DNA from: Saccharococcus thermophilus
Lineage (GTDB): Bacteria > Bacillota > Bacilli > Bacillales > Anoxybacillaceae
Direction of reading: 5' to 3'
Length of the DNA stretch: 64,000 bases
Assembly (NCBI RefSeq): GCF_011761475.1
Contig: NZ_JAASRS010000001.1
Coordinates: 1,922,001 to 1,986,000, forward strand
The translations under genes were made by a program, and so were the position numbers. Under the pieces are notes generated by a model. That model did no database searches. It was given only the letters and a program-made list of their open reading frames with translations, and had not been told where the DNA came from. Positions 50,019 through 58,716 of this stretch are shown in pieces (the first letter of the stretch is position 1; every line of letters starts with the position of its first letter).

Positions 50019-50311
50019 TTATTTCTTAAATATGTGTATATCTTACATTGACTGGGTACGCTTCGCGGCCACTACTGGTTAAATTTGGTTGTAGTGGGGG
50101 AAGCGTATGGGATGCACCGTGGATCTCTGCATCGCTGATGATGACGAACCCTCCCATGTCTCTTGGCATCCTTGTGCCTACATTCCTTCGTTCGGTCTAG
50201 TCATCAGGCAGAGGCCGGCTAAGCTCCTTTAGGGACTCAAGGTCGAATGGATGATATCGCGCCAGCTTCTCCGTGTCATCCTTGTTGTCTAGAGAATCCA
50301 GACTATAGGCA
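50019..50311 (-). ncRNA. Candidate bridge-RNA region in the 3' non-coding end of the IS110-type element
   Basis: The 293 bases after the transposase stop hold no gene. They include a strong stem-loop: TACGCTTC (50057-50064) pairs with GAAGCGTA (50100-50107), and CCACTAC (50069-50075) with GTAGTGG (50091-50097), around a 15-base loop. IS110-family elements encode their guide (bridge) RNA in one long non-coding end, the 3' end in the IS1111 group. The length, position and structure fit, but no target- or donor-matching loop could be assigned by eye. Confidence 0.35.
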
Positions 50312-51589
50312 TCAAGCAGCCGTTTCGAGGCCAAAGATGTCCTGCATCATTCGCTTCACGTCAAACGCCTGTCGTTTCGTACACACCGCATGCAGTACCT
50401 TCAGTAATTTTCCGCATAACACTACAATGGATTGCTTCTTCCGCAACGGATTATCAGGACGTGTCGTGTAATAGTCGTGCAGCTGCCGAAACGCTTCGTT
50501 GTGACGGATCATCGGCATCATCACCCGGAACAGAAGGGCGCGCAACCGCCTTCTTCCACGCTTGGAGATCCGTTTTTGCCCTTTGTGTTGGCCGGAGGAA
50601 TGTTCCCGCAGCGTCAGGCCCGCTAATTTGATAAGCTGCCGCGGATCCTGATAATGGGAGAAACTCCCGATCTCTGATAACAGTTCTACGATGGTCGCAT
50701 CGCCTAAGCCCGGAACGGTCTTCAGCCATTCGTATTCGACGGAGGTTTGAACTAGTTCAATCAGCTGTTCTGTCAATGCCTCGATCTCTTTTTCCAGCTG
50801 GCGGTACCGGCGGACAAGCGTGGCAATTTCGATACGGGCCATCTGTTGTCCTTCCGTTACGCCAATGGAGTGTTGGGCCAATTCCATCAACTTCTTCGCT
50901 TTCGGCTTTTGTGGCGATTGTAATCCCTCACTTTGCCGGTAAAGGGCCAGCACCTCTTCTAGTTCTTTTCCTGCCAGATCACCCGGAAATGGCGTATATT
51001 CCAGCACCGCGAGCGCCATTTTCCCAAATGACGGGAAGACTTGGGAAAACTCCGGAAAATATCGATCAAGCCAGCGAATCATTTGATTTCGAATCGCTCC
51101 CTGTTCTTCCACCAATTTGGAGCGAAATGTCGCTCCCACGCGCAGATCCGCCTCCATCCCTTTCAGAATACGCGGATAGCTGAATCGGCCGTCTTTCACT
51201 AACCGGGCAATGACGAGCGCGTCTTTCGCATCATGCTTGGTTGGAAGGTTATCGTCCAGCTCTTTGGATCGCTTCACGTGCATCGGGTTTGTCATGACGA
51301 GAGGGATGCCTTTCTCATCAAGAAAATAGGCGAGATTCAGCCAATAATGTCCCGTTGGCTCGATGCCAACGATCACCTCGGTTTTTCCAAATTCCTTCAT
51401 GGCTTCCACGATGCACTGGTACAACCATTCCAATCCTTCTCTCGATTGCAGAACGGGAAACGGCTTTTTTAACACCCTCCCTCGCTCATCCACAAAGCAG
51501 GCATAATGTTTTTTCTTTGCAATATCCATCCCAACCACCAGCGTTTGATCGGTGACTTGATTAATCTTCTTGTTTGAGATAGAATTCAT
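50312..51589 (-). CDS. IS110-family DEDD transposase (recombinase)
   Basis: The 425-residue protein has the N-terminal RuvC-like DEDD domain (D in VVGMDIAKKKH, E in VGIEPTGHYW, D pair in PTKHDAKDALVIARL), a coiled-coil middle (about 255-290) and the C-terminal Tnp domain with the helix-hairpin-helix-like TVPGLGDATIVELLSEIG and the Gly/Arg-rich SGQHKGQKRISKRGRRRLR, where the catalytic serine is expected. It appears intact. AAGGAGG lies before the ATG at 51589 but is paired in the hairpin formed by CTTGGTAT and ATACCAAG in the leader. Confidence 0.94.
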   Translation of the reverse strand: MNSISNKKINQVTDQTLVVGMDIAKKKHYACFVDERGRVLKKPFPVLQSREGLEWLYQCIVEAMKEFGKTEVIVGIEPTGHYWLNLAYFLDEKGIPLVMTNPMHVKRSKELDDNLPTKHDAKDALVIARLVKDGRFSYPRILKGMEADLRVGATFRSKLVEEQGAIRNQMIRWLDRYFPEFSQVFPSFGKMALAVLEYTPFPGDLAGKELEEVLALYRQSEGLQSPQKPKAKKLMELAQHSIGVTEGQQMARIEIATLVRRYRQLEKEIEALTEQLIELVQTSVEYEWLKTVPGLGDATIVELLSEIGSFSHYQDPRQLIKLAGLTLREHSSGQHKGQKRISKRGRRRLRALLFRVMMPMIRHNEAFRQLHDYYTTRPDNPLRKKQSIVVLCGKLLKVLHAVCTKRQAFDVKRMMQDIFGLETAA

Positions 51590-51753
51590 GTATAGTCCTC
51601 CTTGGTATCCAAATTAGGGGTCAATTCGTGCGATTGACACCCCCGAATCATACCAAGAGGGCTTTTTTTATTCAAGTCCCCGAAAAAACTTCTAACAGGA
51701 ATGCTCCTTTTCTTATTGTCTAGCGAAATGCAACGCACCGGGCGTTATTGTTG

Positions 51754-52683
51754 TTAGTAAACCGTTTCTTTAAAGAAAAATCCCGTATCCAATGGACGAT
51801 GTTTCGGCTGAATCGCTTCGATTTTCGCCAGCAGCTCGTCCTTTTCTTTTTCATATTGCGCACGGTTTTCCGCGCATAAATCAACGGCGCGGCGATATAG
51901 TTTTGTCACTTCGGTAATGTAGTTTTGTTCATGCAGCACTCCATCGATTTTAAAGCTGTCAATCCCCGCGTCTACCATCTCGCTCAATTCATCAATGATG
52001 CAAATATCGTTTGGACTCATAATATGTGTGCCGTTTTCGTCTTCGAAAATCGGGTATTTATTGTCGCGTTCTTTATCGTATAAAAACATGCCTTTTTCAT
52101 ATTTTTTTCGTTCGATTTCCATCACTTTTCCTTGATATTCAAAATAGTTGCCGATCAGCGAACGTTTCGACTGGTACATGCACGTCATCCCGTGCACTTG
52201 TACTTCGATTTCTACTTCGGCGTGTTCTTTAATTTCCAAAATCGCCTCCATATTTAATTCGCGTGCGAGAACGGCGCGCTTTGCTCCCTTTCTTCCCCAG
52301 TAGTTGCACGTATACCAGTTTGTCGCCGTCGTTTCCGTATTCCAGTGCAGCTTCATATGTGGAGCGACTTCGCGCACGGTCATTAACACAGCCGGATCGC
52401 CAAACTCGATCGCATCGGCGCCGACCTCGGCAAGAAAGCGAATGTAATCTCCTAGCTCATCCACTTTATCGTTGTGAAAAATCGCATTCATGGCCACATA
52501 TACGTTCATGCCGTATTGATGCGCCGCTTTCACCGCTTCTGCTACATCCGTGCGGGAAAACTCCCCGGCTAAACGAAGACCGTAGCGCTGTTCGCCGATC
52601 ATCACCGCATCGGCGCCGGCTTTAGCTAAATCATGTATATGGGAAACGCTCGTTGGCGTCACTAACAATTCTGGTTTCTTCAT
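51754..52683 (-). CDS. trhP1: tRNA 5-hydroxyuridine synthesis protein TrhP1 (U32 family)
   Basis: The partner of TrhP2 in making ho5U34. The 309 residues follow the U32 pattern: PELLVTPTSVSHIHDLAKAG, MIGEQRYGLR, and the VQVHGMTCMYQSKRSLIGNY segment in place of the cysteine-rich site of TrhP2. It is shorter and lacks the C-terminal beta domain. The ATG overlaps the trmR stop by 4 bases, showing translational coupling. The IS110-type element starts about 56 bases after its stop. Confidence 0.9.
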   Translation of the reverse strand: MKKPELLVTPTSVSHIHDLAKAGADAVMIGEQRYGLRLAGEFSRTDVAEAVKAAHQYGMNVYVAMNAIFHNDKVDELGDYIRFLAEVGADAIEFGDPAVLMTVREVAPHMKLHWNTETTATNWYTCNYWGRKGAKRAVLARELNMEAILEIKEHAEVEIEVQVHGMTCMYQSKRSLIGNYFEYQGKVMEIERKKYEKGMFLYDKERDNKYPIFEDENGTHIMSPNDICIIDELSEMVDAGIDSFKIDGVLHEQNYITEVTKLYRRAVDLCAENRAQYEKEKDELLAKIEAIQPKHRPLDTGFFFKETVY

Positions 52684-53333
52684 TGCTTTTCACCTCGTTT
52701 TCTTGATATTGCCACCCCGTCCCCAACCGGAAGAATGATCGTTTCGTAATCGTCCCGGCTGGCAAGCCATTCATTATAGCGGCGAATTTTCGCCACTAAC
52801 TGGCGAAGCCGTTTATTTTCAATCGGCTCTTCGCTTGCGACAAGCCCTTTAAATAGTACGTTATCGGTAATGATCAGGCCGTTTTCTGCAAGCAGCGGCT
52901 CATACAGTTCAAAAAAGCGCTGGTATTGTCCTTTTGCCGCATCAATAAACAAAACATCAAATGGGGCAGCTTCCGCAACATCGCTATAGACGTGGAGCGC
53001 ATCTCCGAAAATGACGCGGATTTGCCCGCTTGTCCCCGTTTTCTTTATATAAAAAAGGGCGCGTTCATATCGCTCCTTGTCTCTTTCAATCGTAACAATT
53101 TCAGCATTGGGAAGCGCTTTAGCCATGCGGATCGCCGAATATCCTATCGCGGTGCCGATTTCCAAAATCCGCTTTGGCCGAGCGATTTTTAATAGCTGCA
53201 GCATCGCTTCTATTCCCGTCGTTTCCATAATGGGGATATCATATGCTTGCGCGTAACGTTCCATCTCTTTTATTTGTTCATCCCGCTCGGGAATAAGCTG
53301 CTTAATATATTGGGCTACTTCTTTCGAGATCAA
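52680..53333 (-). CDS. trmR: tRNA 5-hydroxyuridine methyltransferase TrmR
   Basis: TrmR (YrrM) O-methylates ho5U34 to mo5U34 with SAM, the step after TrhP. The 217-residue O-methyltransferase-3 family protein has RILEIGTAIGYSAIRMA (motif I), the VTIERDKERYE segment, FIDAAKGQYQRFF with the metal-site Asp, and IITDNVLFKG. A TTG at 53333 with AGGAGG 7 bases upstream is the best start; a TTG at 53351 lies upstream of that site. A hairpin lies just before the ribosome-binding site. Confidence 0.9.
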   Translation of the reverse strand: MISKEVAQYIKQLIPERDEQIKEMERYAQAYDIPIMETTGIEAMLQLLKIARPKRILEIGTAIGYSAIRMAKALPNAEIVTIERDKERYERALFYIKKTGTSGQIRVIFGDALHVYSDVAEAAPFDVLFIDAAKGQYQRFFELYEPLLAENGLIITDNVLFKGLVASEEPIENKRLRQLVAKIRRYNEWLASRDDYETIILPVGDGVAISRKRGEKQ

Positions 53334-53346
53334 AAGAGCTCCTCCT

Positions 53347-53380
53347 CGCAAAAATAAGAGTCACTGAAGGACTCTTATTA
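53347..53380 (-). terminator. Hairpin between mltG and trmR
   Basis: AATAAGAGTC (53353-53362) pairs perfectly with GACTCTTATT (53370-53379), followed on the minus strand by TTTTG and then the trmR ribosome-binding site. It fits a terminator for mltG or an attenuator in the trmR leader. Confidence 0.75.
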
Positions 53381-53472
53381 CAGGATGGCAGTTGATAACT
53401 TTATATATACTACCATAAAACATGCGAAATGCGAAATATTTTTGCCTGCCGCCCAGCAATTCATATCCGATT

Positions 53473-54567
53473 CTATTGTTTTCCAATATATTTCTCCTTT
53501 TGCTGGTTATGTTCCGCTAATGTTTTGGTAAAAATGACATCCCCAGCCGGAGTGGCAAGAAAATAGAAATAATCGGTTTTCGCCGGTTCGAGCGCCGCCT
53601 TAATAGACATTTCGCCGCTGTTGGCGATTGGCCCCGGCGGAAGCCCTTTATGAATATACGTATTATAAGGAGATTGTACTTCCAAGTCTTTGTACGAAAC
53701 GCGATCTTTATGCTTGCCAAGCGCATATAAGACAGTCGGATCCGTCTGCAGCGGCATGCCTGCGCGCAGCCGATTGTAAAACACGCTCGCAATTTTTTCG
53801 CGATCCGCTTTTTCCGTCGCCTCCTCCTCGATTAAGGAAGACATGGTTAATAGCTGATGCACAGGCATGTTGTTCGTCTTTCTGTCCCGTTCATATTTCG
53901 CTAATACTTCTTCTGTTTTTTTCAGCATCTCCTCAATAATATCGGAAAGAGGAGGCTTTCTTTCCTTAAATGAATACGTAGCTGGAAACAAATAGCCTTC
54001 GAGCGGATAGCGAATGTTTTTATTGAAAATGTCCTTTGACAGCACCTTAGGATATTTTTGCATCAAATGCTCAAGATAGGCCCGGTCATTTAACTGCTTC
54101 AGTACATCTTCTTTCTTATATCCCGTTTTTTTGGCAATGATGGCGGCGATTTGCGTAATTTGCGTCCCTTTCGGAATCGTCAGCTTTAGTCCGCCTTTTT
54201 CCGTTACTTTCCCTGTTTTTAGAACTTCAATGATATTTTCCATCGGCATGGACCGATTTAAATCATATTCTCCCGCCTGAAAATTGACATGGTTTTTAAA
54301 TTTTACATAATAGCGGAACACGGTCGCGCTTTTAATTAGCCTCTTTTTTTCCAGCAGATCGGCAATCTCATTCACGGAAGAACCGATAGGAATCGATATA
54401 TGAACAGGCGTTTTATCCTGAGGATCGACTGGCTGTAATGCCGATTTGATATAGAAATAGCTTCCAGCTCCTATCGCTATACAAGCAATCAATATAGCAG
54501 CGCAAACGAGCAACACGATTTTTCGCACAATTTGTGTATCTTTTTGTAAAAATTGGTTATTGTTCAT
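53473..54567 (-). CDS. mltG: Endolytic transglycosylase MltG
   Basis: MltG cuts nascent peptidoglycan glycan strands at the membrane surface. The 364-residue protein has one membrane segment (about 15-37), a LysM-like subdomain (ISIPIGSSVNEIADLL) and the YceG catalytic domain with the glutamate in MSSLIEEEA and the signature SPYNTYIHKGLPPGPIANSG. AAAGGAGG lies upstream of the ATG. It is monocistronic or distal to yrzB, which has its own terminator. Confidence 0.95.
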   Translation of the reverse strand: MNNNQFLQKDTQIVRKIVLLVCAAILIACIAIGAGSYFYIKSALQPVDPQDKTPVHISIPIGSSVNEIADLLEKKRLIKSATVFRYYVKFKNHVNFQAGEYDLNRSMPMENIIEVLKTGKVTEKGGLKLTIPKGTQITQIAAIIAKKTGYKKEDVLKQLNDRAYLEHLMQKYPKVLSKDIFNKNIRYPLEGYLFPATYSFKERKPPLSDIIEEMLKKTEEVLAKYERDRKTNNMPVHQLLTMSSLIEEEATEKADREKIASVFYNRLRAGMPLQTDPTVLYALGKHKDRVSYKDLEVQSPYNTYIHKGLPPGPIANSGEMSIKAALEPAKTDYFYFLATPAGDVIFTKTLAEHNQQKEKYIGKQ

Positions 54568-54639
54568 CAGAAACCTCCTTTCACTCGTGATATTATACTA
54601 CAAATTTTTGCATTTTTCGCTATTCGTTTATCTTTTTTC

Positions 54640-54677
54640 AATAAAAAAGATGGCCCGCTATACCGGCCATCTTTTTC
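54640..54677 (-). terminator. Terminator downstream of yrzB
   Basis: AAAAGATGGCC (54645-54655) pairs with GGCCATCTTTT (54665-54675), with A and T runs on both sides. Confidence 0.88.
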
Positions 54678-54680
54678 ATC

Positions 54681-54977
54681 CTATTCCTCTAATTCCTCTT
54701 GTTCGGCGCAGAACGTATTCCATACTTCTTCAATCATTTCCCATTCTTCTTCGGATTCAATTGGCAGCAATTCCCCTTCTTTCTCTCCTTCGCCGGGAAT
54801 AAATGCCGACACGTGAATTTCTGTTTCTTCGTCATCATCCTCAAATTCCGCGCCTACCGGATAATAAAACACATATGATTTTCCAAAGTCCTCTGATTCA
54901 AACGTAAACAATATTTCACATAATTGCTCATTGCCGTTTTCATCGACAACGGTAATATGTCGATCGCCGTGCTCCAT
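54681..54977 (-). CDS. yrzB: YrzB family protein (DUF1292)
   Basis: A 98-residue, very acidic protein (many Glu and Asp, ending EEQEELEE) with [19 protein letters not shown] near the N-terminus, matching DUF1292/YrzB. Its function is unknown. It always lies with yrrK and yrzL after alaS in Bacillaceae. GGAGGAGAG lies before the ATG, 15 bases after the yrrK stop. Confidence 0.92.
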   Translation of the reverse strand: MEHGDRHITVVDENGNEQLCEILFTFESEDFGKSYVFYYPVGAEFEDDDEETEIHVSAFIPGEGEKEGELLPIESEEEWEMIEEVWNTFCAEQEELEE

Positions 54978-54992
54978 ATTCTCTCCTCCAAT

Positions 54993-55409
54993 TCACTGTT
55001 TACTATCCAAATATGACTGCAAAATGACGACAGCCGCCATTTTATCGATGACTTGTTTGCGCTTTTTGCGGCTAAGATCAGCAGCGATTAACATCCGCTC
55101 CGCTGCCATGGTGGATAAGCGTTCATCCCATAGTACGACAGGAAGCGAAAATTCGCGCTCCAGCAGTTTGGCGAAGCGCTGGCTCGCCTCCGCCCGCGGA
55201 CCAACAGTTCCATTCATGTTTTTCGGAAATCCGACGACGATCGTATCGACTTCATAGTCGTCAATAATTTCGCGAAGCCGCTCTAACCCGTATTCTCCGC
55301 GTTCTTCGTCGATCGCGATCGTTTCCAGCCCTTGCGCCGTCCAGCCAAGTTCATCGCTGACCGCGACACCAAGCGTCTTTGTGCCTAAATCAAGCCCTAG
55401 TATTCGCAT
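54993..55409 (-). CDS. yrrK: Putative pre-16S rRNA nuclease YqgF/RuvX
   Basis: A RuvC-fold nuclease implicated in maturation of the 16S rRNA 5' end. The 138 residues have [14 protein letters not shown] (first catalytic Asp), [15 protein letters not shown] (with the conserved GxPxxxxG) and [16 protein letters not shown], plus the final acidic site [13 protein letters not shown]. It is located between yrzL and yrzB; the three are probably one transcript. Confidence 0.94.
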   Translation of the reverse strand: MRILGLDLGTKTLGVAVSDELGWTAQGLETIAIDEERGEYGLERLREIIDDYEVDTIVVGFPKNMNGTVGPRAEASQRFAKLLEREFSLPVVLWDERLSTMAAERMLIAADLSRKKRKQVIDKMAAVVILQSYLDSKQ

Positions 55410-55412
55410 CGG

Positions 55413-55679
55413 TTAATCCTTTCGTTGCCCCTGTAAATAGAATTTCACCAATTCTTCAATTAATTCATCGCGTTCCACTTTTCGTATCAGCGCCCGAGCA
55501 TCTTTATGGCGAGGGATGTAAGCAGGGTCGCCAGATAATAAGTATCCGACAATTTGATTGATCGGATTATATCCTTTTTCTTTCAGAGCGTCATACACCG
55601 TCAGCAACACTTCGCGAATATTCGTCTCGGCTGGCTCTTCCGAAAAATGAAACTGCATCGTTTGATCAAACGAGCTCAC
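55413..55679 (-). CDS. yrzL: IreB family regulatory phosphoprotein YrzL
   Basis: An UPF0297/IreB protein. In Enterococcus the homologue is phosphorylated by the PASTA kinase IreK. The 88 residues begin (M)[11 protein letters not shown] and contain the invariant [20 protein letters not shown]. The start is a GTG at 55679, with GAGGTG 6 bases upstream; an earlier GTG at 55686-55688 overlaps that site. It is followed by yrrK with a 3-base gap. The first Thr residues are possible phosphorylation sites by homology. Confidence 0.92.
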   Translation of the reverse strand: MSSFDQTMQFHFSEEPAETNIREVLLTVYDALKEKGYNPINQIVGYLLSGDPAYIPRHKDARALIRKVERDELIEELVKFYLQGQRKD

Positions 55680-55744
55680 CGTCTCCACCTCGCTCTCCGT
55701 TCTGGCATCCCTATCTTACATCCATTGTACACTATCTTTATCGA

Positions 55745-58381
55745 TTATGAAATGGATTTTATCCATTTTTCGACATATTGCAGCGCTTCGCCCACTTTGC
55801 TTGGATCTTTTCCTCCCGCCTGCGCCATGTCAGGGCGACCGCCGCCACCGCCGCCGCAGCGGGCCGCTACTTCTTTAATTAACTTGCCAGCATGGTATCC
55901 TTTTTCCACTAAATCGTTCGTGACACCGGCGATCAAGTTTACTTTTTCCTCTTGCACAGCGGCTAATACGATAATCGCCGATCCTAGTTTTTGTTTCAGA
56001 TCGTCCACCATCGTCCGCAAATGATTCATATCCGTTGCATTGACTTTGCTAGCCAATACCGGAATGCCGTTTACTTCTTTGACTTTATGGACAAGATTAG
56101 ACGCTTCTAAATTGCCAAGACGGGCCGCGAGCGATTCATTCTCACGCTGCAATTGACGGATCTCATTCATTAACGCGTCCAAACGCCCCACTATTTCTCT
56201 CGGGTTCGTTTTTAATTTTTGCGCCACTTCTTGCAAGAGGGCGATTTGCTCATTCATAAAGCGGTACGCCGCTTCGCCTGTAACGGCTTCAATCCGGCGG
56301 GTGCCGGCACCGATTCCGGACTCGGAGACGATTTTAAACAAGCCGATCGCCGAGGTGTTTGGCACATGGCAGCCTCCACAAAGCTCTAAACTATAATCGC
56401 CTACTTTCACGACGCGGACGATATCCCCATATTTTTCACCGAATAAAGCCATCGCCCCCATCGCTTTCGCTTCCGCAAGCGGCTTATAGAAAATATCGAC
56501 AGGAATGCTGCGCCAAATTTTTTCGTTGACAATCGCTTCAATTCGTTCTAACTCCTCCGGTTTTACTTGTCCGAAATGCGAAAAGTCAAAGCGCAAGCGG
56601 TCTGGGGCGACTAACGACCCTGCCTGGTTGACATGAGGCCCGAGCACATCTTTTAACGCTTGATGCAACAAATGGGTCGCTGTATGGTTTTTAATAATAT
56701 TGGCCCGTTTTGCCTCATCAATTTGCGCTGTATATGTTTCTCCTTTTCTCAATGTTCCTTTTTCGACGACGACGTGATGCAGATGCTGCCCGTTTGGCGC
56801 TTTTTGCACGTCTTTCACAAACGCTTTCGTCATTTCGTTTTCCATCCAGCCTTGGTCAGCGATTTGACCGCCGCTTTCCGCATAGAACGGGGTTACATCT
56901 AATATAATTTGCGCTTCTTCTCCTTCTTTCACTTCATCCACAAGCTGGCCGTCTTTGACGATAACGGAGACAGTAGATTGTGTATGAAGCTGATCGTAAC
57001 CAACAAACTGGCTTTCTACTTTGATATCGCCAAGCACACCGCCTTGTACCTGCATCGAGTCGACGTCCTGTCTAGCAGCGCGAGCGCGCTCACGTTGCCG
57101 TTCCATTTCCCGTTCAAATCCGTCGTGATCGACTTTCATTCCTTCTTCTTGCGCGTATTCTTCCGTCAGTTCAATTGGAAAACCGTAGGTATCGTAAAGG
57201 CGGAACACATCTTCTCCGGAAATGACATCGCTTCCGCGCTCTTTTTCTTTTTGAATGACGCTCGCTAAAATCGCCAAACCTTCATGAAGCGTTTCATGGA
57301 AGCGCTCTTCTTCATTTTTGATCACTTTCTGAATGAATTCGGCTTTTTCTTTTACTTCCGGGTAGAAATCGTTCATGATTTCGCCGACAACCGGCACCAA
57401 TTCGTACATAAACGGTCGCTCGATACCAAGTTGCTTAGCATAGCGAACCGCGCGGCGCAATAACCGGCGCAATACATATCCGCGCCCTTCGTTCGACGGC
57501 AGCGCGCCATCGCCAATCGCGAACGTGACCGCGCGAATATGGTCAGCGATCACTTTAAACGCCACGTCTTTCTCCTTGTCCACGCCATATTTTTGTCCGG
57601 AAATTTGCTCGGTCGCGCGAATGATCGGCATGAATAAATCGGTTTCAAAGTTTGTCGGCACTCCCTGCAAAATCGAGCACATCCGCTCTAATCCCATGCC
57701 TGTATCAATATTTTTCTTTGGAAGCGGAGTATACGTGCCGTCTGGATTATGGTTGAATTGCGAAAACACCAAGTTCCACACTTCTAAATAGCGGTCGTTT
57801 TCCCCGCCCGGATACAATTCCGGGTCATTCGGATCGTTTCCGAATTCTTCGCCGCGGTCATAGAAAATTTCCGTATTTGGTCCGCTCGGTCCTTCGCCAA
57901 TATCCCAAAAATTTCCTTCCAACCGAATGATTCGTTCTTCCGGAATGCCGATTTCTTTATGCCAAATTTCAAACGCCTCATTGTCTTCCGGATGAATGGT
58001 TACCGACAATCGGTCCGGATCAAAACCAATCCATTTTTCGCTTGTTAAAAATTCCCATGCCCAATGAATTGCCTCTCTCTTAAAATAATCGCCAATCGAA
58101 AAGTTTCCGAGCATTTCGAAAAATGTATGGTGACGTGCCGTTTTTCCGACATTTTCAATGTCATTGGTACGGATGGATTTTTGCGCGTTACAAATGCGTG
58201 GATTATCCGGAACGACACGACCATCAAAATATTTCTTTAATGTTGCAACACCGCTATTAATCCACAACAATGATGGATCATCGACAGGAATGAGTGACGC
58301 GCTTGGTTCAACGGAATGGCCTTTCTCCTTAAAAAACTCTAAAAACATTCTCCTTACTTGTGCAGAAGTAAGCTTCTTCAT
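55745..58381 (-). CDS. alaS: Alanyl-tRNA synthetase
   Basis: AlaRS charges tRNA-Ala and edits Ser/Gly errors. The 878 residues contain the class II core (motif 1-2 region [17 protein letters not shown]), the tRNA-recognition domain, the editing-domain metal site ([17 protein letters not shown]) and the C-terminal C-Ala/DHHA1 domain with [25 protein letters not shown] lies before the ATG. It is controlled by a T-box leader with its own sigma-A promoter. Confidence 0.97.
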   Translation of the reverse strand: MKKLTSAQVRRMFLEFFKEKGHSVEPSASLIPVDDPSLLWINSGVATLKKYFDGRVVPDNPRICNAQKSIRTNDIENVGKTARHHTFFEMLGNFSIGDYFKREAIHWAWEFLTSEKWIGFDPDRLSVTIHPEDNEAFEIWHKEIGIPEERIIRLEGNFWDIGEGPSGPNTEIFYDRGEEFGNDPNDPELYPGGENDRYLEVWNLVFSQFNHNPDGTYTPLPKKNIDTGMGLERMCSILQGVPTNFETDLFMPIIRATEQISGQKYGVDKEKDVAFKVIADHIRAVTFAIGDGALPSNEGRGYVLRRLLRRAVRYAKQLGIERPFMYELVPVVGEIMNDFYPEVKEKAEFIQKVIKNEEERFHETLHEGLAILASVIQKEKERGSDVISGEDVFRLYDTYGFPIELTEEYAQEEGMKVDHDGFEREMERQRERARAARQDVDSMQVQGGVLGDIKVESQFVGYDQLHTQSTVSVIVKDGQLVDEVKEGEEAQIILDVTPFYAESGGQIADQGWMENEMTKAFVKDVQKAPNGQHLHHVVVEKGTLRKGETYTAQIDEAKRANIIKNHTATHLLHQALKDVLGPHVNQAGSLVAPDRLRFDFSHFGQVKPEELERIEAIVNEKIWRSIPVDIFYKPLAEAKAMGAMALFGEKYGDIVRVVKVGDYSLELCGGCHVPNTSAIGLFKIVSESGIGAGTRRIEAVTGEAAYRFMNEQIALLQEVAQKLKTNPREIVGRLDALMNEIRQLQRENESLAARLGNLEASNLVHKVKEVNGIPVLASKVNATDMNHLRTMVDDLKQKLGSAIIVLAAVQEEKVNLIAGVTNDLVEKGYHAGKLIKEVAARCGGGGGGRPDMAQAGGKDPSKVGEALQYVEKWIKSIS

Positions 58382-58411
58382 GATGATCCTCCCTTTCTAG
58401 CATCGTTTTAT

Positions 58412-58681
58412 GGTTGAATATAAAAAACTCTCATCCCCCTTCAGGGACGAGAGTTATGCTCGCGGTACCACCCTGTTTATGAACGGCAAGGCGTTCATCA
58501 CCTCATTGGCCGTAACGTGGCTTGGACGTCAGGTTTCGCCTGCGCTCCGGATTAGCGTTCTGTTACCCTTCATCTGGAATTTCTTTCAGCCGCGGAAATT
58601 CCTCTCTGTGCGCGAATTCGCGCTTTAAGATGGACTGTAACATACTCGATCCGTCATCGCATTATGTATTCACTTTTTCAT
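58412..58681 (-). promoter_or_regulatory. T-box riboswitch of alaS
   Basis: The T-box sequence AGGGTGGTACCGCG (58474 to 58461, minus strand) is followed by the terminator stem AACTCTCGTCCC / GGGGATGAGAGTT and a T run. The 5' part has the stem I features GACGGATCGAGTATG, and a candidate specifier GCT (alanine) in GAACGCTAAT (58560 to 58551). Uncharged tRNA-Ala should pair and favour the antiterminator. It fills the 331-base gap between yrrI and alaS. Confidence 0.93.
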
Positions 58682-58687
58682 TGTATG

Positions 58688-58716
58688 ATTATAGACAAGC
58701 CTTATCGATTTGTCAA
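58688..58716 (-). promoter_or_regulatory. Sigma-A promoter of alaS
   Basis: Perfect consensus: TTGACA (58716 to 58711), 17-base spacer, TATAAT (58693 to 58688). The -35 box overlaps the yrrI stop codon (58713-58715). Confidence 0.93.

Larger units (their letters stand above)
50011..51697 (-). mobile_element. IS110/IS1111-type insertion sequence between trhP1 and trhP2
   Basis: About 1.68 kb that interrupts the trhP1-trhP2 gene pair. A direct repeat TTCTAACA at 50011-50018 and 51690-51697 fits the core sequence kept at both junctions by this family, which makes no ordinary target duplication. The ends are inferred, not proven. A 10-bp inverted repeat (GGGGTGTCAA at 49979-49988 and TTGACACCCC at 51644-51653) hints that the right end could reach slightly further. 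The element has a leader hairpin on the transposase side and a non-coding 3' end of nearly 300 bases. Confidence 0.75.
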
